From Mesorhizobium_B sp963522145 (lineage in GTDB: Bacteria; Pseudomonadota; Alphaproteobacteria; Rhizobiales; Rhizobiaceae): a DNA stretch of 64,000 bases. Each line of letters opens with the position of its first letter. The first letter of the stretch is position 1. Positions 40,803 to 48,664 of the stretch are shown piece after piece. The notes under the pieces are model-generated. The model was not told the DNA's origin. It saw only the letters and a list, made by a program, of their open reading frames with translations, and did no database searches. A program made the position numbers and the translations under genes. The stretch is from the NCBI GenBank assembly GCA_963522145.1, contig CAUQXI010000007.1, forward strand, positions 62,001 through 126,000. The letters run 5' to 3'.

Positions 40803-41903
40803 GTGAAGGTCGGAGACCGGCATTACCACACCATCTGGCTCAACGAGGACGGGCGATCGGTGGACATCATCGACCAGCGCTGGCTGCCGCATGAGTTCCG
40901 CGTCGTCACGCTGAAGACCGTGGACGAGGTCGCCCGCGCGATCCGCGAGATGTGGGTGCGCGGCGCGCCGCTGATCGGCGTGACCGCGGCCTATGGCATG
41001 GCCGTCGCCATGGCCGAAGACGCGAGCGATGCCAATCTGGACGAGGCATGGGACAGGCTACACGAGACCCGCCCCACGGCCATCAACCTGCGCTGGGCGC
41101 TCGACGACATGCGCGGCTTTCTGCGCAGCGTCCCGGAAAACGAGCGCGCGGAGGCCGCCTACGATCGGGCCGCGCGGATCGCCGAGGACGATGTGGAGCT
41201 CAACCGCAATATCGGGCTCAACGGCTTGAAGATCATCCGCGAGATCGCCAGCCGCAAGAAGCCGGGCGAGCCCGTCAACATCCTCACCCACTGCAATGCC
41301 GGCTGGCTCGCCACCGTCGATTACGGCACGGCCACCGCGCCCATCTATCTGGCGACGGAAGAAGGCATTCCCGTCCATGTCTATGTGGACGAAACCCGCC
41401 CGCGCAACCAGGGCGCGCAGCTGACCGCCTGGGAGCTCAACGGCCACGGCGTTCCCCATACGCTGATCGTGGACAATGCCGGCGGGCACCTGATGCAGCA
41501 TGGCCAGATCGACATGGTGGTGGTGGGAACCGACCGCACCACCGCGAATGGCGACGTGTGCAACAAGATCGGCACCTATCTGAAGGCGCTCGCGGCGCAC
41601 GACAATGACGTGCCCTTCTATGTCGCCCTGCCCTCGCCGACCATCGACTGGACGGTGAAGGACGGCGTGGCCGAGATCCCGATCGAGGAGCGATCGGGCG
41701 ACGAGGTGTCCTTCGTGCAGGGGCGCAGCGCCGACGGCGCCATCGTGACGGTGCGCGTGGCGCCCGAAGGCAGCGGCGCGGCCAATCCGGCCTTCGACGT
41801 CACGCCGGCGCGCCTGATCACCGGCCTGATCACGGAGCGCGGCGTGTCGAACGCCTCGCCCGAAGGGTTGAAGCAGATGTTTCCCGAGCGCGCTCTGCCA
41901 TGA
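40803..41903 (+). CDS. mtnA: S-methyl-5-thioribose-1-phosphate isomerase
   Basis: A 366-residue aldose-ketose isomerase of the eIF2B-like fold that converts 5-methylthioribose 1-phosphate to 5-methylthioribulose 1-phosphate. The substrate block REMWVRGAPLIGVTAAYGMA is near 50, the catalytic cysteine is in ILTHCNAGWLATVDYGTA near 161 and the catalytic aspartate in GTDRTTANGDVCNKIGTY near 242. The start is GTG 40803 with AGGGAG upstream, 14 bases after mtnK. Its stop overlaps the next start (ATGA), so translation is coupled to the transketolase. Related enzymes act on 5-deoxyribose 1-phosphate. Confidence 0.95.
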   Translation: MKVGDRHYHTIWLNEDGRSVDIIDQRWLPHEFRVVTLKTVDEVARAIREMWVRGAPLIGVTAAYGMAVAMAEDASDANLDEAWDRLHETRPTAINLRWALDDMRGFLRSVPENERAEAAYDRAARIAEDDVELNRNIGLNGLKIIREIASRKKPGEPVNILTHCNAGWLATVDYGTATAPIYLATEEGIPVHVYVDETRPRNQGAQLTAWELNGHGVPHTLIVDNAGGHLMQHGQIDMVVVGTDRTTANGDVCNKIGTYLKALAAHDNDVPFYVALPSPTIDWTVKDGVAEIPIEERSGDEVSFVQGRSADGAIVTVRVAPEGSGAANPAFDVTPARLITGLITERGVSNASPEGLKQMFPERALP

Positions 41904-42838
41904 CGCTGACCAACACAAGGAAGACGGAGGATGTCGCGTCGGGCATCCGCAAGCGCGTCTTCTTCCACACGATCCGCAACAATGGCGGCTATCTCAGCCA
42001 GGCCTGCTCCGCCGCCGAAAGCCTCGCGCTGCTTTACAACGAGGTTCTGAACCTGGGCGAGCCGACGCTGCCGCCCGTGCCACTGCCCTTCGCGGGCGTG
42101 CCCTCCGCCGCCAACCCGGACGCGTTTACGGGCGCGGGCTATCACGGTCCGGCAGCACCCGAATATGACCGCTTCATCATCTCGCCCGCGCATTACGCGC
42201 TCGTCATCTATTCGGCGCTGATCGAGATGGGCCGCATGGACGAGCACGCGCTCGACCATTTCAACCGTGACGGCTCCTCGGTGGAGATGATCGGCGCCGA
42301 GCACAGCCCCGGCATGGAAGTGACCACTGGATCGCTGGCGCAGGGCCTTTCCATGGCCGCCGGCATTGCCTGGGCGCGCAAGCGCAAGGGCGAGCCCGGC
42401 AAGGTCTGGGTTTATATGTCGGATGGCGAGTTCCAGGAAGGCCAGACCTGGGAGTGCCTCGCAGCCTTGTCCCATCACAGCATCGACAACATCCGTGTTC
42501 TGGTGGATGTGAATCGCCAGCAATGCGACGGGGCCATGTCCTCAGTGCTCGACCTCGGCGATCTTCCCGCTCGCGTCGCGGCCTTCGGCGCCACCACCCA
42601 CTCGGTCGACGGGCATGATCTCGATGGGCTGCGCCAGGCAGCCGAGAGCGCGGAGCCCGGCAAGCCGCTCGTGATCCTTGCCAACACCTCTCCCTTCCAG
42701 GGCATGGAGCACCTGAAGGTGCGCTTCCCGCGCCTTCATTACGTCCGCTTCAAATCCGCGGAAGAACGTGAAACCACCAAGACCGCGATCGCCGCCGAAC
42801 TCGGCGTGGATCCGGCTGGCATGGAGGCGGCGCACTGA
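41900..42838 (+). CDS. Transketolase N-terminal half (ThDP-binding)
   Basis: A 312-residue stand-alone transketolase N-terminal subunit. The thiamine diphosphate motif is VYMSDGEFQEGQTWECLAALSHHSIDNIRVLVDVNRQQ at about 171-208 (GDG replaced by SDG). GAEHSPGMEVTTGSLAQGLSMAAGIAWARK near 132 and YDRFIISPAHYALVIYSAL near 90 are the other conserved blocks. It pairs with the next gene, the C-terminal half. Split transketolases of this kind include apulose-4-phosphate transketolase. Here the coupled partners are MtnA and a RuBisCO-like protein, so a ketose phosphate made from methylthioribulose phosphate is a reasonable substrate. Confidence 0.9.
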   Translation: MTLTNTRKTEDVASGIRKRVFFHTIRNNGGYLSQACSAAESLALLYNEVLNLGEPTLPPVPLPFAGVPSAANPDAFTGAGYHGPAAPEYDRFIISPAHYALVIYSALIEMGRMDEHALDHFNRDGSSVEMIGAEHSPGMEVTTGSLAQGLSMAAGIAWARKRKGEPGKVWVYMSDGEFQEGQTWECLAALSHHSIDNIRVLVDVNRQQCDGAMSSVLDLGDLPARVAAFGATTHSVDGHDLDGLRQAAESAEPGKPLVILANTSPFQGMEHLKVRFPRLHYVRFKSAEERETTKTAIAAELGVDPAGMEAAH

Positions 42839-43839
42839 TGGTCGAGCTCGTCAACCGCCCCTATGCGAAAGCCTTCGAGGCCTTCGCGAGCGCCCGTCCC
42901 GACGTGCTCTGCCTGTCGGCCGACCTCACCTCCTCCTGCGAGGTGGATGGCTTTCGCGACCGCCATCCGGACCAGTTCCTGTCGCTCGGCATGGCCGAGC
43001 AGAACATGCTGAGCTTCGCCGGCGGGCTCGCCATGCAGGGCTTCCGGCCCTTTCTGCATACGTTTGCGGTGTTCCTGTATCGCCGCCCTTACGACCAGCT
43101 CATCAACTCGATCGCCTATTCCAACCGCAAGGTGCGGCTGATGGGCTTTCTGCCCGGCATCACCACGCCCGGCGGCATCACGCATCAGGCGATCGAGGAT
43201 GTCGCCGTGCTGCGCGCCGTGCCCAACATGACCATCCTCGAGACCGGCGACGCAACAGAAGTGGAAACCGTGCTCGAGGTGGCCGACGCCATCGACGGGC
43301 CGGTCTATGTGCGCGTTCTGCGCGGCGAGGTGCCCCGGTTGTTCTCGACGCCCTTCCGATTCAACACGCTGCGGACGCTGTCCGAAGGCGGTGACATCCT
43401 GGTCGTCTCGTCCGGCGTCTGCACGGAAGAAGCGATGCGGGCCGCTGCACCGCTGGCGGATCGCGGTATCAGCATCCACCATCTTCACGCCTCGACGCTC
43501 AAGCCCTTCGACCGCGACGGGCTCGTGCGCGCCGCACGCGGCAAGAAGGGCGTCGTGACGATCGAGAACCACACGATCACCGGCGGGCTCGGCTCGCTGG
43601 TGGCCGAGATCCTGTCGGAAGAAGGCATCGGGGCACGCTTGAAGCGCCTCGGCCTCAATGACACCTTTGCCCATGGCGCATCCAAGCCCTACCTGATGAA
43701 GAAATTTGGGCTCGACGCCTCGGCACTGGTTTCCGCGATCGGCGCGCTTCTGGGCAAACCGCTGGAGATCGCGGAAGAAGAATTCGAGGCGGCGCGCCTC
43801 GACACGGTTCATTCCGCCCAGAAGGCCGAAGCCCTTTGA
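42838..43839 (+). CDS. Transketolase C-terminal half
   Basis: A 333-residue partner subunit with the pyrimidine-binding and C-terminal transketolase domains. Conserved blocks are VLCLSADLTSSCEVDGF, QFLSLGMAEQNMLSFAGGLAMQGFRPFLHTFAVFLYRR (glutamate of GMAEQN activates ThDP), GITTPGGITHQAIEDVAVLRAVPNM and, in the last domain, GVVTIENHTITGGLGSLVAEILSEEGI. The start shares one base with the previous stop (TGATG). The last four bases overlap the RuBisCO-like gene, so the five genes mtnK to RLP form one coupled unit. Confidence 0.92.
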   Translation: MVELVNRPYAKAFEAFASARPDVLCLSADLTSSCEVDGFRDRHPDQFLSLGMAEQNMLSFAGGLAMQGFRPFLHTFAVFLYRRPYDQLINSIAYSNRKVRLMGFLPGITTPGGITHQAIEDVAVLRAVPNMTILETGDATEVETVLEVADAIDGPVYVRVLRGEVPRLFSTPFRFNTLRTLSEGGDILVVSSGVCTEEAMRAAAPLADRGISIHHLHASTLKPFDRDGLVRAARGKKGVVTIENHTITGGLGSLVAEILSEEGIGARLKRLGLNDTFAHGASKPYLMKKFGLDASALVSAIGALLGKPLEIAEEEFEAARLDTVHSAQKAEAL

Positions 43840-44957
43840 CGGCACGTTTCACCGTCACCTACTGGCTGGGAACCGCAAGCGCAGAGGAAGCGCAGGCACG
43901 CGCCGCCGACATCACCGTCGAGCAGACCGTGGAAATCCCGCGCGCGATCGTGCCGGCCGGCTATGTCGAAGACGAGATCCTCGGGCAGGTCGAGGCCATC
44001 GTGCCGTGCCCGGATGATCGAGGCGGCTATCTCGCCACGATCTCGTTCAGCAACGAGGATGCGGGCGGCGATTTCCTTCAACTTTTGAACGTGGTCTTCG
44101 GCAATTCCTCGATCAAGACGCAGACGCGCGTCGAGACGATGACGCTGAACGAGGAGCTCGTCGCGCTCTGCCCCGGCCCGAAGCACGGCGTATCGGGGCT
44201 GCGGGCGCGCACCGGCGCCGCCTCAGGCCCGCTGCTCATGTCGGCGATCAAGCCGGTCGGGCTTTCGACGCGCGAACTCGCCTCGCTGGCTCACCACTTC
44301 GCGCTGGGTGGGATGCACCTGATCAAGGACGATCACGGGCTGGCGGACCAGCGCACCTCGCCCTTCCGCGAACGGATCGAAGCATGCATCGAGGCGGTGA
44401 GCGAGGCCAATGCCGCGACGGGCGGCCAAAGCGCCTATGTTCCCAACATCACCGGCCCGGCGAACAAGGTGCTCGACCATGCCTGGCTCGCGCAGGATCG
44501 CGGCGCGGGCGGGGTCATGCTGGCGCCCTCGCTCACCGGCTACGATGTCGCGCGCGCACTCAGCGCCGACCCGGCCTTCACCTTGCCGATCGTGTCGCAT
44601 CCGGCATTCGGCGGCGCCAATGTGATCACGCCGACAACCGGCTTCTCGCACGGCTTCTTTTTCGGCCTGCTCCAGCGGATGATGGGCGTGGACGCGGTGG
44701 TGTTTCCGAGCTTCGGCGGCCGCTTCGGCTTTTCGCGCGAGGAGTGCCGGGCGATCGCCGCGGAATGCGCGCGGCCCTTCCACGGTCTCAAGCCGATTCT
44801 GCCTGCGCCCGGCGGCGGCATGTCGGCCGCGCGCGTGCCGGACATGCAGGCCGCCTATGGCGACAACACCATCTACCTCGTCGGCGGCGCTCTGCTGAGC
44901 GAACCCGACCTTCCCGCCGCCTGCCGGAGCTTCGCACGGGCCGTCGGCATCGGATAA
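43836..44957 (+). CDS. RuBisCO-like protein (form IV)
   Basis: A 373-residue form IV RuBisCO-like protein. The lysine strand reads SAIKPVGLSTRELASLAHHFALGG (Lys175 equivalent kept, Lys177 lost). The carbamate motif reads IKDDHGLADQ, so Lys201 and Asp203 are kept but Glu204 is His. HPAFGG replaces the His-Arg pair, and loop 6 FGGRFGF lacks the catalytic lysine. It cannot fix CO2. Characterised family members enolise or isomerise thio- and deoxy-pentulose phosphates, or process 3-oxoisoapionate phosphate. The context (mtnK, mtnA, transketolase) favours the first. The start is TTG 43836, overlapping the previous stop. Confidence 0.92.
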   Translation: MTARFTVTYWLGTASAEEAQARAADITVEQTVEIPRAIVPAGYVEDEILGQVEAIVPCPDDRGGYLATISFSNEDAGGDFLQLLNVVFGNSSIKTQTRVETMTLNEELVALCPGPKHGVSGLRARTGAASGPLLMSAIKPVGLSTRELASLAHHFALGGMHLIKDDHGLADQRTSPFRERIEACIEAVSEANAATGGQSAYVPNITGPANKVLDHAWLAQDRGAGGVMLAPSLTGYDVARALSADPAFTLPIVSHPAFGGANVITPTTGFSHGFFFGLLQRMMGVDAVVFPSFGGRFGFSREECRAIAAECARPFHGLKPILPAPGGGMSAARVPDMQAAYGDNTIYLVGGALLSEPDLPAACRSFARAVGIG

Positions 44958-44977
44958 TCCGGCCCTGTCAAGAGCGG

Positions 44978-45994
44978 TCAGTTCCCCTGAACCGCACCTT
45001 TGATGGTCTCGATGTTGTGGCGCATCATGGCGAGGTAGGTGGAGGCCGGGCCGCTCTCATCCGACAGCGCATCCGAGTAAAGCTCACCGCCGAGCTTGAG
45101 GCCGGTTTCAGAGGCGATCTGCTCGATCAGGCGTGGATTGGTGATGTTCTCCACGAAGATCGCCGCAGCCTTGTCCCTGCGCACATCCTCGATCAGCCTG
45201 GCGACATCCGCCGCCGACGGATCGGCCTCCGTTGAAATGCCTTCAGGCGCGCGGAAGGTCAGGTCATAGGCGTTCTCAAAATAGCCGAAGGCGTCGTGGC
45301 TGGTGATGATCGTGCGCTTCTCGGCGGGGATGGAGGCGATTGTTTCCTTCACCTCCGTCTCGAGCTTGTCGAGTTCAACCGTGTAAGCGGCGGCGTTCTT
45401 CTCATAGGTCGTGCAGCCGTCCTTGTCGGCCGCGCAGAAGCCGTCCGCGATGTTCTTCACATAGATGCGGGCATTGGCGATCGACTGGAAGGCGTGCGGA
45501 TCCGTGTCGCCGCGATCGTGATGATGGCCCGCCTCTTCGGCTTTTCCGCTTTCATGGGCGTGCTCCTCATGGCTTTGTCCCGCTTCATGAGCGTGGGCTG
45601 CCTCACCCTCCCCGCCTTCCTCTTCCGCGAACTCCTCCTTCATCTTGATCGGGGTGACGCCTTTGGTCAGCTCGATCACGGGAGCCTTGGTGCCGCTCGT
45701 CTCGACGAGACGCTCGAGGAAGCCCTCGAAATCCAGGCCGTTGACCAAGATCACGTCGGCGCCCGCCATCGCCTTTGCATCCGCCGGCTTCGGCTCGTAG
45801 ACATGCGCATCGCCGTTGGGGCCGACAAGCGTCGTGATGGCAACGCGCTCGCCGCCGACATTCTTCGCGAAGTCCGCGATCACGGAAAAACTCGCCACGA
45901 CGTCGAGCTTATCCGCCGCAGATGCGGGAATGCACCCCATAGCTCCTAACGTTATAACATTTGCGAGGGCTGCAAGTCTGAACATCTTCAGCAT
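44978..45994 (-). CDS. znuA: Zinc ABC transporter substrate-binding protein
   Basis: A 338-residue metal-binding lipocalin-free cluster A-I protein. A signal peptide lies at about 1-27. Metal ligands are expected in GPNGDAHVYEPKPADAKAM near 58, in SHDAFGYFENAY near 238 and in the C-terminal region. A His/Glu-rich loop at about 132-170 (HAHEAGQSHEEHAHESG and HHHDRGD) is the hallmark of zinc-specific ZnuA. It is the last gene of znuC-znuB-znuA on the minus strand, 31 bases after znuB. A Zur-like palindrome lies inside its signal-peptide region, an odd place that may give it separate control. Confidence 0.93.
   Translation of the reverse strand: MLKMFRLAALANVITLGAMGCIPASAADKLDVVASFSVIADFAKNVGGERVAITTLVGPNGDAHVYEPKPADAKAMAGADVILVNGLDFEGFLERLVETSGTKAPVIELTKGVTPIKMKEEFAEEEGGEGEAAHAHEAGQSHEEHAHESGKAEEAGHHHDRGDTDPHAFQSIANARIYVKNIADGFCAADKDGCTTYEKNAAAYTVELDKLETEVKETIASIPAEKRTIITSHDAFGYFENAYDLTFRAPEGISTEADPSAADVARLIEDVRRDKAAAIFVENITNPRLIEQIASETGLKLGGELYSDALSDESGPASTYLAMMRHNIETIKGAVQGN
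45947..45964. promoter_or_regulatory. Zur-box-like palindrome inside znuA start region
   Basis: TAACGTTATAACATTTGC contains the perfect 8-bp palindrome GTTATAAC (45951-45958), extended to AACGTTATAACATT with one mismatched pair. GTTATAAC is the core of zinc-uptake-regulator sites in proteobacteria. It lies within codons 11-16 of znuA. Confidence 0.5.
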
Positions 45995-46025
45995 GGAAAG
46001 TCTCCTTTGGTTGACGAAGAAAGAG

Positions 46026-46901
46026 CTAGGCGGCGCGATGCACGGCGCGGCGGGGGCTTCCGACCGACAGCCCGCGCGGGCCGATCACGATCGAGGCGAG
46101 GTAAAGGATGCCCGCGGACAGGATGATCGATGGTCCCGAAGGCAGCGCGAAGTGGAACGACAGAAGCAGGCCCGCCACGCTGGCAAAGGCGCCAAGAAGC
46201 ACCGCGAGCGCGCACATCGGCTCGACACGGCTCGTCCAGAACCGCGCGGCGGCGGCCGGGAGCATCATCAGGCCGACGGACAACAGCGTGCCGAGCGCCT
46301 GGAAGCCGCCGACGAGATTAAGCACGACGAGGCCGAGAAACAGGAAATGGACGGGCGGCCCGAGCCGCGACACCGAGCGCAGGAAGAGCGGGTCGAGGCA
46401 CTCGGCCAGCAGCGCGCGCCAAAACAGCGCCAGGCTCGCCAGGGTGAGCACGGCGATGCCGCCGATTAGCTCAAGTGCCTCGTCGTTCAAGGCCAGAACC
46501 GTTCCGAACAGCACATGCATCAGGTCGATCGCGGAGCCGCGCAGGGATACGATCAGAACGCCGAGCGCGAGGCTGATCAGGTAAAAGGCCGCCATGGATG
46601 CGTCCTCCTTGAGCACCGTGCTGCGCGACACGGCAGCGGCGCCCAGCGCGACAACCAGCCCGGCGACGAGCCCTCCCAGCGTCATCGGCACGATTTCGAG
46701 CCCGAACAGAAGAAAGCCGGCGGCCGCACCTGGCAGGATCGCATGCGCCATCGCGTCGCCCGTCAGGCTCATGCGCCGCAGCATCAGGAACACGCCCACC
46801 GGACATGCGCTGGCCGAAAGCAGGAGCGAGCCGATCAGCGCCCGCTGCATGAAGCCGAACTCGGCAAAGGGCGCGATCAGGAAGGAGTGGAGCGCCTCCA
46901 T
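46026..46901 (-). CDS. znuB: Zinc ABC transporter permease
   Basis: A 291-residue ABC-3 family permease with about eight hydrophobic segments. Conserved blocks are PFMQRALIG-like FGFMQRALIGSLLLSASACPVGVFLMLRRMSLTGDAMAHAILPGAAAGFLLFG at the N-terminus, VLKEDASMAAFYLISLALGVLIVS near 98 and GFQALGTLLSVGLMMLPAAAARFW near 200. It shares one base with the znuC stop, so it is translationally coupled to the ATPase. Confidence 0.93.
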   Translation of the reverse strand: MEALHSFLIAPFAEFGFMQRALIGSLLLSASACPVGVFLMLRRMSLTGDAMAHAILPGAAAGFLLFGLEIVPMTLGGLVAGLVVALGAAAVSRSTVLKEDASMAAFYLISLALGVLIVSLRGSAIDLMHVLFGTVLALNDEALELIGGIAVLTLASLALFWRALLAECLDPLFLRSVSRLGPPVHFLFLGLVVLNLVGGFQALGTLLSVGLMMLPAAAARFWTSRVEPMCALAVLLGAFASVAGLLLSFHFALPSGPSIILSAGILYLASIVIGPRGLSVGSPRRAVHRAA

Positions 46902-47743
46902 CAGGCGACATCCCTGCCGTCCGCCGGATGAGCGGACCGGCCGACAAAATGCAGATGGGCCGTGTCCCCTTGCGACGCATCATGGGCATGTTCCAAGTCG
47001 TGCCCGTCATGCGCCGCGCACCACGGCGCATTTTCATCCCAGGCCTCGTCGAAGCGACGCGCCAGAAGCAGGTTGTCGGCGGACAGCGTTTCCGCCGCCT
47101 GACCCCAGGCGACAGGACGGCGGGCGAGCAGCAGCGCCTGGGGAAAATGCTCGCGCACCAGATCGAGGTCGTGCACCACCACCAGCACGGTGCGCTTCTC
47201 GCCATGCCAGCGCTTGATGAGCGCGATCAACTCGGCCACGGTTTTCGCATCCACCGCGTTGAAGGGTTCGTCGAGCAGGATCAGGTCCGCGTCCTGCAGA
47301 AGCACGCGCGCGAACAAAGCCCGCTGCAGCTGCCCGCCCGACAAAGTGTCGATGCCGCGCGTCTCAAAGCCGGAAAGGCCCACGGCGGCGAGTGCATGGC
47401 TGACGGAAGCACGGTCGGCCGCGGAGTGGCGGCGGAGCAGGCCGCGACGCGGCCAAAGGCCGAGCGAGACGAGATCGAAAACCCGCGCGGGAAATGTGCG
47501 GTCGAGCTCGGATTGCTGCGGCAGATAGGCGAGCCGGGTGCCGGGCGCGCGGATGATCGCCCCGGCGATCGGATGAAGAATGCCCACGATCCCCTTCATC
47601 AGCGTCGACTTGCCGGAGCCATTCGCGCCCACCACGGCCAGCAGCGACCCGGCCTCGACCGCACCCGAAAGGTGGTGCACCGCCGGATGGTTGTTGTAAC
47701 CGAGCGTCAGATCGTTGAAGACGAGAACATGTTGGGATGGCAT
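46901..47743 (-). CDS. znuC: Zinc ABC transporter ATP-binding protein
   Basis: A 280-residue ATPase. Walker A VGANGSGKSTLMKGI is near 39, the Q-loop LPQQSELD near 81, signature LSGGQLQRALFARVLL near 135 and Walker B LILLDEPFNAVDAKTV near 157. The last 60 residues carry extra histidines (CAAHDGHDLEHAHDASQGDTAHLHF), probably zinc-binding, as often seen in ZnuC. ATG 47743 is preferred over a TTG at 47764. The divergent zur gene and a palindromic operator lie upstream. Confidence 0.93.
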   Translation of the reverse strand: MPSQHVLVFNDLTLGYNNHPAVHHLSGAVEAGSLLAVVGANGSGKSTLMKGIVGILHPIAGAIIRAPGTRLAYLPQQSELDRTFPARVFDLVSLGLWPRRGLLRRHSAADRASVSHALAAVGLSGFETRGIDTLSGGQLQRALFARVLLQDADLILLDEPFNAVDAKTVAELIALIKRWHGEKRTVLVVVHDLDLVREHFPQALLLARRPVAWGQAAETLSADNLLLARRFDEAWDENAPWCAAHDGHDLEHAHDASQGDTAHLHFVGRSAHPADGRDVA

Positions 47744-47780
47744 GAAGGTCGGCGCGTTCCGCAAGGCTGGGCGTCTTCCC

Positions 47781-47810
47781 TTGACATAACAGGTAATGTT
47801 ATTACGTCAA
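47781..47810. promoter_or_regulatory. Zur-type operator between znuC and zur
   Basis: The region contains nested palindromes. GTAATGTTATTAC at 47793-47805 has 5-bp arms. ATAAC (47786-47790) pairs with GTTAT (47798-47802), and TTGAC (47781-47785) with GTCAA (47806-47810). The AT-rich TGTTAT core matches proteobacterial Zur sites. It would control znuCB and zur from one site. Confidence 0.7.
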
Positions 47811-47852
47811 GGCTGGTAGGATCGCGGACGACCGGTGATAAGCAGGGCAGCA

Positions 47853-48266
47853 ATGGCTTCCGACAAGCTGACGAAGAACCAGAAGCTGGTGCTGGACGTC
47901 CTGTCGGCGTCGGCCGGGCCGTTGAGCGCCTATGACATCCTCGACCGCGTGCGCATCCACGGAATGCGCTCGCCGCTCCAGGTCTACCGCGCGCTCGGGC
48001 CGCTGGTGGATCACGGGCATGTCCATCGCCTGGAATCGATCAGCGCGTTCGTCGCCTGCGCCCATCCGCACGATCATGCCCATCCGCAGGAGCGCGCGCA
48101 TGGTCCGATCGCCTTTGCCATCTGCGAGACCTGCGGGCAGGTCGATGAATTCTCCGACATGACCGTTGCCGAGCGCCTCAAGGGCTGGGCGGACGAAAAC
48201 GGCTTCAAGCTCGCCAAGACCACCGTGGAGCTGCGCGGCACCTGCCGGACCTGCCTGGCTGCTTGA
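47853..48266 (+). CDS. zur: Fur family zinc uptake regulator
   Basis: A 137-residue Fur-family repressor. The winged helix (LTKNQKLVLDVLSASAGPLSAYDILDRVRIHGMRSPLQVYRALGPLVDHGHVHRL) spans about 6-60. The metal domain contains the His-rich CAHPHDHAHPQERAHG, and structural zinc is bound by CETCG near 94 and CRTC near the end. Zinc-loaded protein represses zinc uptake genes. The start ATG 47853 follows AGGG. A GTG at 47835 is an alternative. Divergent position from znuC and the shared operator identify it as Zur rather than Fur or Irr. Confidence 0.93.
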   Translation: MASDKLTKNQKLVLDVLSASAGPLSAYDILDRVRIHGMRSPLQVYRALGPLVDHGHVHRLESISAFVACAHPHDHAHPQERAHGPIAFAICETCGQVDEFSDMTVAERLKGWADENGFKLAKTTVELRGTCRTCLAA

Positions 48267-48331
48267 GCAAAGCGAGCCACGCGTAAGCTTGCCGGCCTAG
48301 ACTTCGTCATCCAATTCGAACGGAGACGAAC

Positions 48332-48664
48332 ATGGCTCTCGGCCCCCTGGGACTGAAGCAGCGCCTGATGCGCCGGAGGGAGCGCCTCAAGGACAAGCGG
48401 ATGGCGCTCCGCCTTGCTGTGCTTCTGGGCGCCCTGATCGCGCTGCCTTTCGCCTACTGGCAGCTTCAGCTCCACGAAGTGCTGCGCCCCACCGCCGACA
48501 CCGCAACGCTGGAAAAACAGTGCGAGAACCTCGACGAGACGTTCGATGCAGTCGCGCGCGAGGCGGGCAAGCCGATCGGCCTGAACAAGGAGGCCCTCGA
48601 TTACCGCCGCTCCGAATGCGAGGAGATGGGCTTTGAGATCAAGACCGGTTCAATTCCCGAATAA
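48332..48664 (+). CDS. Hypothetical single-pass membrane protein
   Basis: A 110-residue protein with a basic N-terminus (LKQRLMRRRERLKDKRM), one membrane helix at about 25-45 (ALRLAVLLGALIALPFAYWQL) and a soluble C-terminal part with two cysteines (Cys66 and Cys96 approximately), probably periplasmic. I do not recognise the family. Its 3' end overlaps the alkB start by 32 bases, so the two are co-expressed, but no link to DNA repair is evident. Confidence 0.75.
   Translation: MALGPLGLKQRLMRRRERLKDKRMALRLAVLLGALIALPFAYWQLQLHEVLRPTADTATLEKQCENLDETFDAVAREAGKPIGLNKEALDYRRSECEEMGFEIKTGSIPE

Noticed and set aside
40803..41903. Translation initiation factor eIF2B-like subunit
   Set aside because: The catalytic Cys and Asp of MtnA are present and mtnK is adjacent.
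43836..44957. A CO2-fixing RuBisCO
   Set aside because: Several catalytic residues are missing, including the loop 6 lysine. No phosphoribulokinase or small subunit is present.
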